From contig CAJTUC010000012.1 in assembly GCA_910579395.1 (NCBI GenBank), positions 36,941-100,940 of the forward strand: DNA of 64,000 nucleotides, given 5' to 3'. The stretch comes from an uncultured Lachnospiraceae bacterium. Its GTDB lineage: Bacteria > Bacillota > Clostridia > Lachnospirales > Lachnospiraceae. The number at the start of each line of letters is the position of its first letter. Position 1 is the first letter of the stretch. Shown here piece by piece: positions 1-8,555 of this stretch. A program made the position numbers and the translations under genes. The notes beneath the pieces were generated by a model. That model ran no database searches. It saw nothing but the letters and a program-made list of their open reading frames with translations, and was not told where the DNA came from.

Positions 1-845
1 TCCTGCTCCCGTCTCCTCTTTTCCTGTGCCCGCTGCTCTTCAATCTGCAGCGCCTGGATCCTCTGTTGTTCCTCATAGTTTGACTGTGTCAGTCGATACT
101 GTTCATACATCTCATCGCTGACGATCAGGCAGCTCTCCTGTTTATCCAGATGTGCCTGTAAAAACCAGCCGCTTCGTATCATCCGCTTGATATCTTTGAG
201 AACGAACTTCTTATTCCGCCCCGTCCTCTGGGACAATTCCTCAATCGAACAGTATAGCTTCTGCTGTACCAAAGATACATAACGTTTAAACCTTTTCGCC
301 CGCTCTTTTAATGTAATTCCCCTGCATCCAAGCCCTGCCCCCGCCGCGGCAAAAATCCCGAACGCAAAGAAAGCTGCAAAGGACTCTCCGCCGAATAAAG
401 CCATCATCAATGACATAAATGCCCAGAAGATTCCGATGCCAAAAAAACTGAACCCGATCGCCATAAACACGATACCGGAAACGCTTCCCTTAGGCTTCCT
501 GACAAAAAATCGGCTGTCCGGCCGCAGGTTCGGTTTCATGCGGCGGGGCACATTGCGCCGGCCGTCCTGTTCGGGCACTGCAAAACCCGTCCGCACATCG
601 CTCGGATTTCTTCCCATGCCGCCGACCGCTTCATTCAGGCTCCTTCCCATCTCGTCCACCGCGTCGTTCAGGCTCTTTCCCACACCGTCAACCGCTTCAT
701 TCAGGCTTTTTCCCATACCGCCGATTGCCTGTCCGACCGTATCCCCGATGGTCTTGCTGAGTCTGGAAAAATCACCCGCATCGATTGCGTCCTGCACCTG
801 TCGTTTGATATCTTCTCCCATTTGCTGCCATTCGTTGTTGTTCAT
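1..845 (-). CDS. XpaC-like (5-bromo-4-chloroindolyl phosphate hydrolysis family) membrane protein, partial
   Basis: I translated this minus-strand frame by hand from the ATG at 845; it runs off the window start, so the C-terminus is missing. The N-terminus (MNNNEWQQMGEDIKRQVQDA) is an amphipathic helix. It is followed by three 11-residue repeats of the type GKSLNEAVDGV (residues about 45-77), a basic proline-rich stretch, two membrane helices (about 120-165), and a soluble region with a winged-helix look (SIEELSQRTGRNKKFVLKDI). It ends in a Gln/Glu/Arg-rich coiled coil. This arrangement matches clostridial XpaC-like proteins, whose biochemical role is unknown. The family call is from memory of that layout. 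The start is supported by the conserved MNNN-type N-terminus; the upstream SD (AAAGGGC) is weak. Confidence 0.6.
   Translation of the reverse strand, partial: MNNNEWQQMGEDIKRQVQDAIDAGDFSRLSKTIGDTVGQAIGGMGKSLNEAVDGVGKSLNDAVDEMGRSLNEAVGGMGRNPSDVRTGFAVPEQDGRRNVPRRMKPNLRPDSRFFVRKPKGSVSGIVFMAIGFSFFGIGIFWAFMSLMMALFGGESFAAFFAFGIFAAAGAGLGCRGITLKERAKRFKRYVSLVQQKLYCSIEELSQRTGRNKKFVLKDIKRMIRSGWFLQAHLDKQESCLIVSDEMYEQYRLTQSNYEEQQRIQALQIEEQRAQEKRRREQ
615..713 (-). repeat. Three 33-bp coding repeats (11-residue hendecads)
   Basis: Three consecutive 11-codon units in the XpaC-like gene encode GKSLNEAVDGV, GKSLNDAVDEM and GRSLNEAVGGM. Eleven-residue periodicity with small and charged residues is the signature of extended amphipathic 11/3 helices, which usually lie on membranes. 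The units differ by synonymous and conservative changes, so this is an old duplication rather than a fresh one. Confidence 0.75.
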
Positions 846-962
846 CTTATCCGTTCTTGCCCTTTGAAATTTGTTTCGATTATTTTAAATCATTCTTCTT
901 ATTGATTATACGGTAACTGACGGTAAAATGCAATGAACTTTCCGCCGGTCTGTTTCTGGTTA

Positions 963-1170
963 TATATTACAATTCAGCCGCCGTCCGGGCAGGGCATGCG
1001 CAGCGTATGGTTCCTGCGGAGGCCCTTGAAAACCGTCGGCACTTAGTGAAAAAGGCGCTTTGCGGCTTTTGAACTTAGTGCCGCTACGAGTTTTCGCGGA
1101 GCGGGAGCGTGCCTCCAAAGGAACCATACGCTGCGCATGCCCTGCCCGGACGGCGCTGAATTGTAATATA
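963..1170. repeat. Large palindromic element A, arms 51-52 bp, structured core
   Basis: The left arm (963-1014) and right arm (1120-1170) are complementary over their full length with a single bulged C. The 105-nt core between them is shared with the element at 51147-51327 base for base in length, and with the element at 17737-17918 in the opposite orientation. The core contains smaller nested stems and a GCGGGAGC segment that folds as a GNRA-type tetraloop. The short reading frame across it is not credible coding. The element lies between the XpaC-like gene and the malic enzyme promoter. It could be a structured RNA or a dispersed, non-autonomous DNA repeat. Confidence 0.9.
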
Positions 1171-1189
1171 CACTTTTCCAAAGTGCTTA

Positions 1190-1218
1190 TTGCAGAAAAA
1201 TTCCAAATACTATATGAT
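1190..1218 (+). promoter_or_regulatory. Sigma-A promoter for the malic enzyme gene
   Basis: TTGCAG at 1190-1195 and TATGAT at 1213-1218 are separated by 17 bp. They lie just after palindromic element A and about 70 bp before the malic enzyme start. No other good promoter is seen here. Confidence 0.55.
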
Positions 1219-1287
1219 TAAGAAAGACTTGGCTCATCAAAATCAGGATAGTAAAAGCGTCATAAGGCGCTTAGGAAGGGAGTAACC

Positions 1288-2442
1288 ATGACAACGAACG
1301 AAAAAGCACTGAAACTGCATGAAGAATGGAACGGCAAGCTGGAAACGGTTTCAAAAACGCCGGTAAAAACGAGAGAAGCCCTCTCGCTTGCCTATACACC
1401 GGGTGTCGCGGAGCCCTGTAAAGTAATCGCAAAAGATACGGAAGCCGCTTACACCTATACATGGAAAGCCAATACGATCGCAGTCGTTTCCGACGGAAGC
1501 GCAGTCCTCGGCCTTGGCAATATCGGTCCCCACGCGGCAATGCCGGTCATGGAAGGAAAAGCGGTTCTTTTCAAAGAATTCGGCGGCGTTAACGCCGTAC
1601 CAATCTGTCTGGATACGCAGGATACGGAAGAGATCATTAAGGCTGTCACCTACCTTGCGCCGGGCTTCGGCGGCATCAATCTGGAAGATATCAGCGCGCC
1701 CCGCTGTTTTGAAATAGAAGAAAGACTGAAAGAAACGCTGGACATTCCCGTATTCCACGATGACCAGCATGGCACGGCAATCGTCGTCCTTTCCGGTATC
1801 ATCAACGCCCTGAAAGTCACGGGCAAAAAGAAAGAAGCCTGCAGGGTTGTTGTAAACGGCGCAGGCAGCGCGGGAATCGCCGTTACCAAACTGTTACTGA
1901 ACTATGGCTTTTCCAATGTGCTTCTGTGTGATAGAGCCGGAATCCTCAATCAATCTTATCCGGATATGAATCCGGTACAAAAACAGATGGCGGAAGTGAC
2001 CAATCCGGCGGGTGAGACCGGTACGCTTGCGGATGCCATGAAAAACGCCGATATTTTCGTCGGTGTATCCGCCCCCGGCATTGTGAGCGCCGAGATGGTA
2101 GCATCCATGAACAAAGACGCCATCCTGTTCGCCATGGCAAACCCGGTACCGGAGATCATGCCCGATATCGCCAAAGCGGCGGGCGCGCGCGTCGTCGGCA
2201 CAGGCCGCTCTGATTTCCCGAACCAGATCAACAACGTGGTTGCTTTCCCGGGTATTTTCAAGGGCGCGCTGGAAGGCCGTGCAAAACAGATCACGGAAGA
2301 AATGAAAATGGCCGCAGCGCTCGCCATCGCTTCTCTTGTGCCGGAAGAAGAACTGAACGAAGACAATATCATGCCGGAGGCCTTTGACCCCAGAGTCGCG
2401 GAAACTGTCGCGGAAGCGGTAAAAGCGCATATCCACGCATAG
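1288..2442 (+). CDS. Malic enzyme, NAD(P)-dependent, oxaloacetate-decarboxylating type
   Basis: Converts malate to pyruvate and CO2 with reduction of NAD(P), in the cytoplasm. The 384 residues are the length of the short bacterial malic enzymes. The catalytic tyrosine sits in the YTPGVAEPC motif (Y36), the catalytic lysine follows MEGKAVLF (K91), and acidic metal ligands lie in NLEDI and HDDQHGTA (about 157-164). The dinucleotide-binding GAGSAGIAV is at about 191. GGAAGGGAG at a good distance fixes the ATG. The cofactor preference cannot be read with certainty. Two genes follow on the same strand with short gaps, so they may share a transcript. Confidence 0.93.
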   Translation: MTTNEKALKLHEEWNGKLETVSKTPVKTREALSLAYTPGVAEPCKVIAKDTEAAYTYTWKANTIAVVSDGSAVLGLGNIGPHAAMPVMEGKAVLFKEFGGVNAVPICLDTQDTEEIIKAVTYLAPGFGGINLEDISAPRCFEIEERLKETLDIPVFHDDQHGTAIVVLSGIINALKVTGKKKEACRVVVNGAGSAGIAVTKLLLNYGFSNVLLCDRAGILNQSYPDMNPVQKQMAEVTNPAGETGTLADAMKNADIFVGVSAPGIVSAEMVASMNKDAILFAMANPVPEIMPDIAKAAGARVVGTGRSDFPNQINNVVAFPGIFKGALEGRAKQITEEMKMAAALAIASLVPEEELNEDNIMPEAFDPRVAETVAEAVKAHIHA

Positions 2443-2496
2443 GAAACACGCAGAAAAAGAAACTCGCATAGAAAGAACCAGGCAGAAGGTCACAAA

Positions 2497-3471
2497 ATGT
2501 CGGAACAGGAACACTGGCTCGGAAAGCCGTACTATTCTCTGGATGCCTATTGCAGACATACTTATGGAAAAAAACTTTATAAGATCGCACTGAACGCCGG
2601 CCTGACCTGCCCCAACAGAGACGGCACGCTGGATACGAGAGGCTGCATCTTCTGCAGCGCGGGCGGCAGCGGCGATTTCGCGATCGATATGAAAGCTGTT
2701 CCCACCGTCGCGGCGCAGCTTGCCGAAGGCAGAAAGCTTTTTACATGCAAAAATATCCATGATGAAAAAGCAGGAAGCCACTATATTGCCTATTTCCAGG
2801 CGTATACAAACACTTACGGTCCCATATCGTATCTTCGCAAAATCTATGAAGATGCGCTGGCTGAAGATACAGTCCGCGGTATTTCCATTGCTACCAGACC
2901 CGACTGCATTACGGAAGAGATATTGACTATATTGGTCGATTTAAAAAATAAATTTTCCGACAAATTTGTCTGGATTGAATTGGGGCTACAGACGATTCAC
3001 GAGAAAACTGCCCGTTATATCAGGCGCGGCTATGAGCTGAGCTGTTTTGACAATGCTGTCAGATTACTGCAGAATGCTTCCATTCCCATAATCACCCATG
3101 TCATCATCGGACTGCCGGGCGAATCGGAATGCGATATCTGCCATACCATTGACTACCTGAATCAAACCGGCATATGGGGCGTTAAACTGCAGCTTCTTCA
3201 TATTTTGAAAGGAACCGATCTGGAAACGCTCTATCGAAGCGGCAGCATATCCGTTCTTTCCAAAGAAGCCTATCTGGATATTCTGATTCATTGTCTGGAA
3301 AGGCTGTCACCCGAAACGGTCGTCCACAGGCTGACCGGAGACGGGGCAGGAGACTTGCTATTAGCTCCCCTGTGGAGCCTGAACAAAAGGGATGTCCTAA
3401 ATTCCCTGCATCATGAAATGAAGATCCGGCAGACTTTTCAGGGCCGGCTTATAAATGGAGGATATGAATGA
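2497..3471 (+). CDS. TIGR01212-family radical SAM protein (YhcC-like)
   Basis: A 324-residue radical SAM enzyme of the YhcC family, whose substrate is not known. The cluster cysteines follow the family's unusual long spacing, C38-x11-C50-x2-C53, in CPNRDGTLDTRGCIFC. Typical downstream segments are present (FQAYTNTYGP, ISIATRPDCI, WIELGLQT, HVIIGLPGE). Length and order match full-length members. The start has GAAGG seven bases upstream. It ends four bases into the DUF4364 gene (ATGA overlap), so the two are translationally coupled. Confidence 0.9.
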   Translation: MSEQEHWLGKPYYSLDAYCRHTYGKKLYKIALNAGLTCPNRDGTLDTRGCIFCSAGGSGDFAIDMKAVPTVAAQLAEGRKLFTCKNIHDEKAGSHYIAYFQAYTNTYGPISYLRKIYEDALAEDTVRGISIATRPDCITEEILTILVDLKNKFSDKFVWIELGLQTIHEKTARYIRRGYELSCFDNAVRLLQNASIPIITHVIIGLPGESECDICHTIDYLNQTGIWGVKLQLLHILKGTDLETLYRSGSISVLSKEAYLDILIHCLERLSPETVVHRLTGDGAGDLLLAPLWSLNKRDVLNSLHHEMKIRQTFQGRLINGGYE

Positions 3472-4034
3472 GCACAAAACAGGAACCGCTGCAGACAGAA
3501 CCCGTCAACCTTGACACGCTGAACAAAGATGTTCTGATCTTTTATAAATTAATCGTCCTCTACCTGCTGAACCGCGCCGCCTTTCCGATCACGAAAGCGC
3601 AGGTTGCCGATTTTATTCTGGAAAAAGAATATATGGACTTTTTCACATTACAGCAGGTCTTCGCGGAACTGACCGCTTCGGAAATGATTTCCGCCAAGGC
3701 AATCCGCAACCGTACCCACCTCGCCATTACGGAAGAAGGCCGGGAAACGCTGTATCTTTTCCAGAACCGCATCAGCAGTTCCACGAAAGAGAAGATTAAC
3801 GCCTTTTTCCGGGAAAATGCGATGGAAATGCGGAACGAAGTCTCCATTCTTTCGGATTATTACAAATCAACTTCCGGAGAATACGAAGCCCACCTTACCG
3901 CATCGGAAAGAAATATCCGGCTGGTCGATATCACCCTGTCGGTTCCCGATGAAGAAACGGCATCCGCCATCTGCAGCAACTGGCAGAAAAAAAATCAGAT
4001 CATCTACCAACATTTAATTGAGCAGCTCTTCTGA
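3468..4034 (+). CDS. DUF4364 family protein
   Basis: A 188-residue soluble protein of a family common in Clostridia. The N-terminal half reads as a winged-helix DNA-binding fold (ITKAQVADFILEKEY, then LTASEMIS and LAITEEGRETL, in the style of PadR or MarR-like regulators). The C-terminal half is an alpha/beta region of unknown role. Its start overlaps the stop of the radical SAM gene, so it is probably the last gene of that unit. A hairpin follows immediately. A regulatory role is inferred from the fold only. Confidence 0.8.
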   Translation: MSTKQEPLQTEPVNLDTLNKDVLIFYKLIVLYLLNRAAFPITKAQVADFILEKEYMDFFTLQQVFAELTASEMISAKAIRNRTHLAITEEGRETLYLFQNRISSSTKEKINAFFRENAMEMRNEVSILSDYYKSTSGEYEAHLTASERNIRLVDITLSVPDEETASAICSNWQKKNQIIYQHLIEQLF

Positions 4035-4053
4035 ATGAAAAGCTGCTCATTTC
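4019..4053. terminator. Hairpin terminator between convergent genes
   Basis: TGAGCAGCT and AGCTGCTCA form a 9-bp stem around a 13-nt loop, overlapping the stop codon of DUF4364. The T-rich side on the plus strand is short. Because the DUF5722 gene converges on it from the other side, it probably serves both directions. Confidence 0.6.
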
Positions 4054-4061
4054 TTACACAT

Positions 4062-6338
4062 CTAATGATTCTTAATAATCTCACTCCAACTCGAAACGCC
4101 GATAAGCCGCAGGGCAAAATCCGTATGGGCCGCCGACTGGTCGGTATCCACATACTTATAAGCATCATAAATGGATTTCCGGTTCCCTTCCAGCGTACAG
4201 ATACCGAGCGCAAGTCCCTGATTGATTTCAATCGTGGCATCCGTTTCTCTGGAAAAGAGCATACTGTCAATATACTGATTCGCTTCTATGACTTTATACG
4301 CATATACGAAAGATGCCGCCTGCAAATCCTGCCCCTGTGAAGATGTATAGCCAATCTCACTCAGGATTACATGACGCACTTCTCCGGAGTCCGTCAGAAA
4401 TTCTTCTTTTTGTAAATAATCCGTCAATACATGAATATTTCGGATGGAAATCACCGGTGTCGTCTCGGAATCCAATATATATGTACCGGCTCTTCCTGCC
4501 GTGCTCCATGCCTTGGCGCTCGTCAGCGGATAATTATACGGATGCTGTGCCACACCCCAGTCAATGTTTCCGCCATTCTTAATATTTCGGTTAAATTCAT
4601 CTATGATTTCCTTAGAACCGTAGCCATTATTAGAATACAGGCTTTTGCCCCACTGCTGGTCTATGGAAATATAGACACGGGCATTCGCGTTAATGCTCAG
4701 GATTGCATTATAAAAAATACGAAATGCTTTCGCATACTCTTCCACATAACTTTCCGTATCCATGTACTGAATATAATTCCATTCATTTCTGGCATTGATC
4801 TCGTTTCCGATGATCCAGTTCATGACCACACCATGCCCATTCCCGGAATAGCGGCTCGCCAGAAAAGAAGCAACCGCTGCCAGATATTCCGAACCGGCCG
4901 CATCGGCCGCATTAAAAGCATAATATGGTGCATTTCCGCCGGAACGCGCAAGCGGATGAATCAAATCCCCTGTATAATAGGATATATCATTCAAAATAAT
5001 GGCCGTCGTCGTGATGCCCTTATTCGTCAGCGTTGAAAAGATATAATCATACTCATTGACAATCTGTCCGTTAAAATAATAAGTCTTCCCGTTATAAGAA
5101 TATGTTACCGTCGGATAAATCTCATTACTCGTAAAACCTAAAATCCTGCTAAGCGGAATATTATATGCAGCATGCTTTACGCCAAGATCTTCCAATTCGG
5201 AACTGGCGAGTTTCTCCGGGTCAACAAGCAGTCCCTTCTTTGACTTCGTCGATAAAAAAGCAGGACTGTATCTGGCTACCGCCTCCGGATTCGTTATGTA
5301 TTTCGGTTCGCTGATCGCCACAAATTCTCCGTCTTTGCGTACCGCTATCACGAATTTAGAAAAAAGCCTGGAGCTCACCGTATCATAATTAAGGTTAACA
5401 GAAAAGGTCAAATCTACATCTTTCTGATCTTCTACGATGTAGTCCTCGCCGCTCAGCGCCGTTTCATAGGTTTTTTCTTCAAACAGATAATAATACCCAT
5501 CGTCACTGACTGCCAGCCCGGGCGCAGACATCGTAATATCGATCTTACCTGTCTCACTGTTAATGACACAGCTTTCAATTGTCGCAAAATCCGCCGTATT
5601 CTCTTCTGTCAGTTTGATTTCCGGCGGCCTGTTGCGCATACCGTGTATCATATAACCGGCCGCATCGGTCAACGCTCTTGCGGCATCTTTTCCGGCCTCT
5701 TTTCTCAGCTGGTCCTTCATCCGGTCACGCTTATGCTGCGTCTGGCTGTATTCGGCAAGTTCCACGGCTTCCATATGCACCATCGCTTCGATTGCCGCAT
5801 TTTCGGCTTCCAGCGCGGCATTCTGATTTTGAACCCGGACAAAAGCAACGACCGCAAATACAACAGCCACCACCGCAATACAAGCGAACACCGGCATCAG
5901 TTTATTCCTGTCCCCACGGTCCTTCTTCGTCTTCACAGACCCGGATTTTTCTTTCACAGAAACATCTTTTTCCGCCAAAACGTTTTTTTCGACCTGAACG
6001 CTTTTTTCGACCGGAATGCTTCTTTCCACCTGAACGCTTTTTTCGACCGGAATACTTCTTTCCACCTGAAAAGTTTCTTCCACCTGAACGGTCTCTTCCA
6101 GGGTTCCTGCATCATTGACTGTTATGGTCTCAGCAATGGTCTCCGTCACTTTTATTCCGGTCTTCTTCGAAGCCTCTTCCTGATCGAGTTCTTTGATCTG
6201 GAGCGCCTCTTCCAGTTCCTGCTCCTGACGCTTCTGCTGTGCCAGTTTCTTCTTTTCTTCCTTGAGCTTTTCTTTGATGCGCGCCCTGTTTTCCTTCGAT
6301 TTTTTCTTCTTGTCTTCTAACTGACTATTTTGACTCAT
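4062..6338 (-). CDS. DUF5722 protein: membrane-anchored, glycoside-hydrolase-like
   Basis: 758 residues. A long Lys/Glu coiled coil (residues 1-60) is followed by eight hexapeptide repeats of the type xxVEKS (about 84-131), one membrane helix (about 148-167) and a large extracellular part. The latter carries a TIM-barrel-like domain with VVMNWIIGNEINA, which resembles the acid/base region of clan GH-A enzymes, and VILSEIGYTS, which could supply the nucleophile. DUF5722 is the family I recall for this layout; no substrate is known. The start codon lies inside the end of rarA, with GGAAG upstream, so the two genes are coupled. The repeat coiled coil on the cytoplasmic side is unusual for an enzyme. 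Confidence 0.75.
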   Translation of the reverse strand: MSQNSQLEDKKKKSKENRARIKEKLKEEKKKLAQQKRQEQELEEALQIKELDQEEASKKTGIKVTETIAETITVNDAGTLEETVQVEETFQVERSIPVEKSVQVERSIPVEKSVQVEKNVLAEKDVSVKEKSGSVKTKKDRGDRNKLMPVFACIAVVAVVFAVVAFVRVQNQNAALEAENAAIEAMVHMEAVELAEYSQTQHKRDRMKDQLRKEAGKDAARALTDAAGYMIHGMRNRPPEIKLTEENTADFATIESCVINSETGKIDITMSAPGLAVSDDGYYYLFEEKTYETALSGEDYIVEDQKDVDLTFSVNLNYDTVSSRLFSKFVIAVRKDGEFVAISEPKYITNPEAVARYSPAFLSTKSKKGLLVDPEKLASSELEDLGVKHAAYNIPLSRILGFTSNEIYPTVTYSYNGKTYYFNGQIVNEYDYIFSTLTNKGITTTAIILNDISYYTGDLIHPLARSGGNAPYYAFNAADAAGSEYLAAVASFLASRYSGNGHGVVMNWIIGNEINARNEWNYIQYMDTESYVEEYAKAFRIFYNAILSINANARVYISIDQQWGKSLYSNNGYGSKEIIDEFNRNIKNGGNIDWGVAQHPYNYPLTSAKAWSTAGRAGTYILDSETTPVISIRNIHVLTDYLQKEEFLTDSGEVRHVILSEIGYTSSQGQDLQAASFVYAYKVIEANQYIDSMLFSRETDATIEINQGLALGICTLEGNRKSIYDAYKYVDTDQSAAHTDFALRLIGVSSWSEIIKNH
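5946..6089 (-). repeat. Coding minisatellite, hexapeptide units in the DUF5722 gene
   Basis: Eight consecutive 18-bp units encode VQVEET, FQVERS, IPVEKS, VQVERS, IPVEKS, VQVEKN, VLAEKD and VSVKEK. Two adjacent 36-bp pairs are nearly identical at the base level, which points to recent slippage or unequal exchange. Any change in unit number would keep the frame. Confidence 0.8.
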
Positions 6339-7662
6339 GAGCTGCTTCTTCCTTTATCCGTTTCATATGTTCCTTTATTTTCACTTCATATCCGTTTCCC
6401 GAAGGACTGTAAAACTCTTTTCCATTCAATTCGTAAGGCAGATACTGCTGCTTCACATAATGATTCGGATAATCATGTGCGTATTTATATCCAATCCCAT
6501 GTCCAAGCTTCGCGGCGCCTTTGTAATGCGCATCCTGCAAATGCGTCGGAATCGGGAGATTTCCTGTCTGCTGCACGGTTTCCATTACCTCGAAAATCGC
6601 CTGACTGCTGGCGTTGCTCTTAGGTGCACAGGCTACATAGGCCGCCGCCTGCGCCAATATGATCTGTGCTTCCGGCATTCCGACCCTTTCCACCGCAAGG
6701 GATGCACTGACCGCTACAGTCAAAGCGTTCGGATCCGCGTTGCCTACATCTTCCGCGGCGCATATCATGATTCTTCTGGCAATGAATGTTACACTTTCCC
6801 CCGCATAGAGCATCCTTCCCAGATAATAAACCGCCGCATCCGGGTCGGAGCCCCGCATACTTTTGATAAAAGCGGATATCGTATCGTAATGATTATCTCC
6901 GGTCTTGTCATAGCGGATGACCCTTTTCTGGATGCACTCCTGCGCTACTTCCAACGTTAAATGAATCTTGCCGTCCCCGCTTCTTTCAGTCGTCATCACG
7001 CCGAGTTCCACCGCATTCAGCGCATGTCTTGCATCGCCCCCGGAAAGTTCCGCAAGGAACTGCAGCGCCTCCTCATCGATGACCGCATCGTAGGCTCCCA
7101 TCCCTTTTTCCTTATCATATACCGCACGCATAAGGAGCGTCTTGATATCTTCCCGCGATAACGGCTTCAATTCAAATACAATAGAACGGGATATCAATGC
7201 GCCGTTTACCTCAAAATACGGATTTTCTGTCGTCGCACCGATCAGAATGATTGTCCCATCCTCCACAAAAGGAAGCAGATAATCCTGCTGCCCCTTATTG
7301 AAACGATGGATTTCATCTATAAAAAGAATCGTTTTCCTGCCATACATGCCGCCGATGTTCTTCGCCTGCTCCACCACGGCTTCCATGTCCTTTTTCCCCG
7401 CCACCGTCGCATTGATCTGCGTAAATTCCGCACTCGTCGTATTGGCGATGACCTTGGCCAGCGTCGTCTTGCCGGTTCCCGGCGGTCCGTAAAAAATAAT
7501 AGAGCTGAGCTTATCTGCCTGAATGGCGCGGTAAAGCAGTTTGTCCTTTCCGATAATGTGCTGCTGCCCCACCACCTCATCCAACGTCAAAGGTCTCAGC
7601 CTCGCTGCCAGAGGGGACTCCTTCTCCATATTCGTATTTCTCATGTATTCAAACAAATCCAT
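6325..7662 (-). CDS. rarA: Replication-associated recombination protein RarA (MgsA family AAA+ ATPase)
   Basis: A clamp-loader-like ATPase acting at stalled replication forks. Motifs in order are the family signature VVGQQHIIGKD, Walker A GPPGTGKTT, Walker B LFIDEIHRFNKGQQD, sensor 1 GATTENPYFEVN and an arginine-finger stretch ALISRSIVFEL. The C-terminal tetramerisation half contains RGSDPDAAVYYLGRML. I place the start at the ATG giving MDLFEYMRN, which matches the usual N-terminus; a TTG seven codons upstream has no better ribosome site. The gene overlaps the downstream DUF5722 start by 14 bases. Confidence 0.93.
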   Translation of the reverse strand: MDLFEYMRNTNMEKESPLAARLRPLTLDEVVGQQHIIGKDKLLYRAIQADKLSSIIFYGPPGTGKTTLAKVIANTTSAEFTQINATVAGKKDMEAVVEQAKNIGGMYGRKTILFIDEIHRFNKGQQDYLLPFVEDGTIILIGATTENPYFEVNGALISRSIVFELKPLSREDIKTLLMRAVYDKEKGMGAYDAVIDEEALQFLAELSGGDARHALNAVELGVMTTERSGDGKIHLTLEVAQECIQKRVIRYDKTGDNHYDTISAFIKSMRGSDPDAAVYYLGRMLYAGESVTFIARRIMICAAEDVGNADPNALTVAVSASLAVERVGMPEAQIILAQAAAYVACAPKSNASSQAIFEVMETVQQTGNLPIPTHLQDAHYKGAAKLGHGIGYKYAHDYPNHYVKQQYLPYELNGKEFYSPSGNGYEVKIKEHMKRIKEEAAHESK

Positions 7663-7861
7663 ACCGGCTATGTACGCTTTCAAATTTTTTTCAATATATT
7701 ATATCATGAATCAGAGATTCATGATCAGCATTCGCCGTTCGTCGAACATACAAGCATGCTCTCCTCACTAACGCTCATTGTTCATTCTATCATCATAAAG
7801 CAAAAAGCGCAAATATAATATCTTCCATTCCTCATTCATTTATTCTCCTGCCAATTTTGCG

Positions 7862-7890
7862 TTGTACTTTCCGCCAGCACATGATACACT
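7862..7890 (+). promoter_or_regulatory. Promoter for the GNAT gene at 7937
   Basis: TTGTAC at 7862-7867 and TACACT at 7885-7890 are 17 bp apart and 47 bp before the start codon. The 270-bp divergent gap to rarA holds nothing else that I can name. Confidence 0.5.
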
Positions 7891-7936
7891 GAAAAACAGA
7901 AACAAAATAACCACCTGACTTTCAAGGAGAGATCAC

Positions 7937-8500
7937 ATGAAAATCTATGATAAATTTCCAACCTTTGAAAACGATGAACTTCTACTGCGCCCTGTTGGAA
8001 AAGAGGATTGTACGGATTTGTTAGCGGTATACAGCGACAAGAACGCTCTGCCGTTTTTTAACAGCGATAATTGTGATGGGGATAATTTTTATTATCCGAC
8101 AATAGAACGGATGAACGATGCCCTCCTTTTCTGGCAGTCCGCCTATGAAAATAAGTGGTTCGCAAGATGGGCCGTCGTAGAGAAAGCAGATTCCAAAGTA
8201 ATCGGCACGATTGAATTATGCCGCCGTGCCTCCAATGATGTTTTTAACGGCGCCGCGATTCTGCGAATCGATGTAAGAAGCGATCGTGAGAAAGAAGATT
8301 GCCTGCTCCGCATCGGTTCTCTCATCGTCCCGCCGACTTATGAGCTTTTTGAATGTAAAACGATCATTACGAAAGCTCCCGTTTATGCGATTGAAAGAAT
8401 CAGCGCACTTCAAAAGCTGGGATTTCAGAAGTCTGAGCATTTCTTGATCGGAAAGACCGGGTACGCTTATGATGGATATTGGAGCATCGAATCGCTTTAG
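7937..8500 (+). CDS. GNAT family N-acetyltransferase
   Basis: 187 residues with the overall run of a GNAT fold. LLLRPVGKEDCTDLLAVYSD is the family opening, followed by WAVVEKADSKVIGTIELCRR (beta 2-4) and an acceptor-side C-terminus (AISALQKLGFQ-like IERISALQKLGF). The acetyl-CoA loop is not a clean Q/RxxGxG/A, so activity is not certain. An AAGGAGAGA site eight bases upstream fixes the start. It stands alone between divergent rarA and convergent htrA. The substrate is unknown. Confidence 0.75.
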   Translation: MKIYDKFPTFENDELLLRPVGKEDCTDLLAVYSDKNALPFFNSDNCDGDNFYYPTIERMNDALLFWQSAYENKWFARWAVVEKADSKVIGTIELCRRASNDVFNGAAILRIDVRSDREKEDCLLRIGSLIVPPTYELFECKTIITKAPVYAIERISALQKLGFQKSEHFLIGKTGYAYDGYWSIESL

Positions 8501-8555
8501 GCCTTTTCCAAATCCCGGCTGACAGAATACTCGCAAAACGGGAGCATAATCCTAT

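Noticed and set aside
960..1181. A 73-codon frame across palindromic element A.
   Set aside because: It lies wholly in the inverted repeat, has no ribosome site, and similar frames appear in the other copies only because the DNA is repeated.
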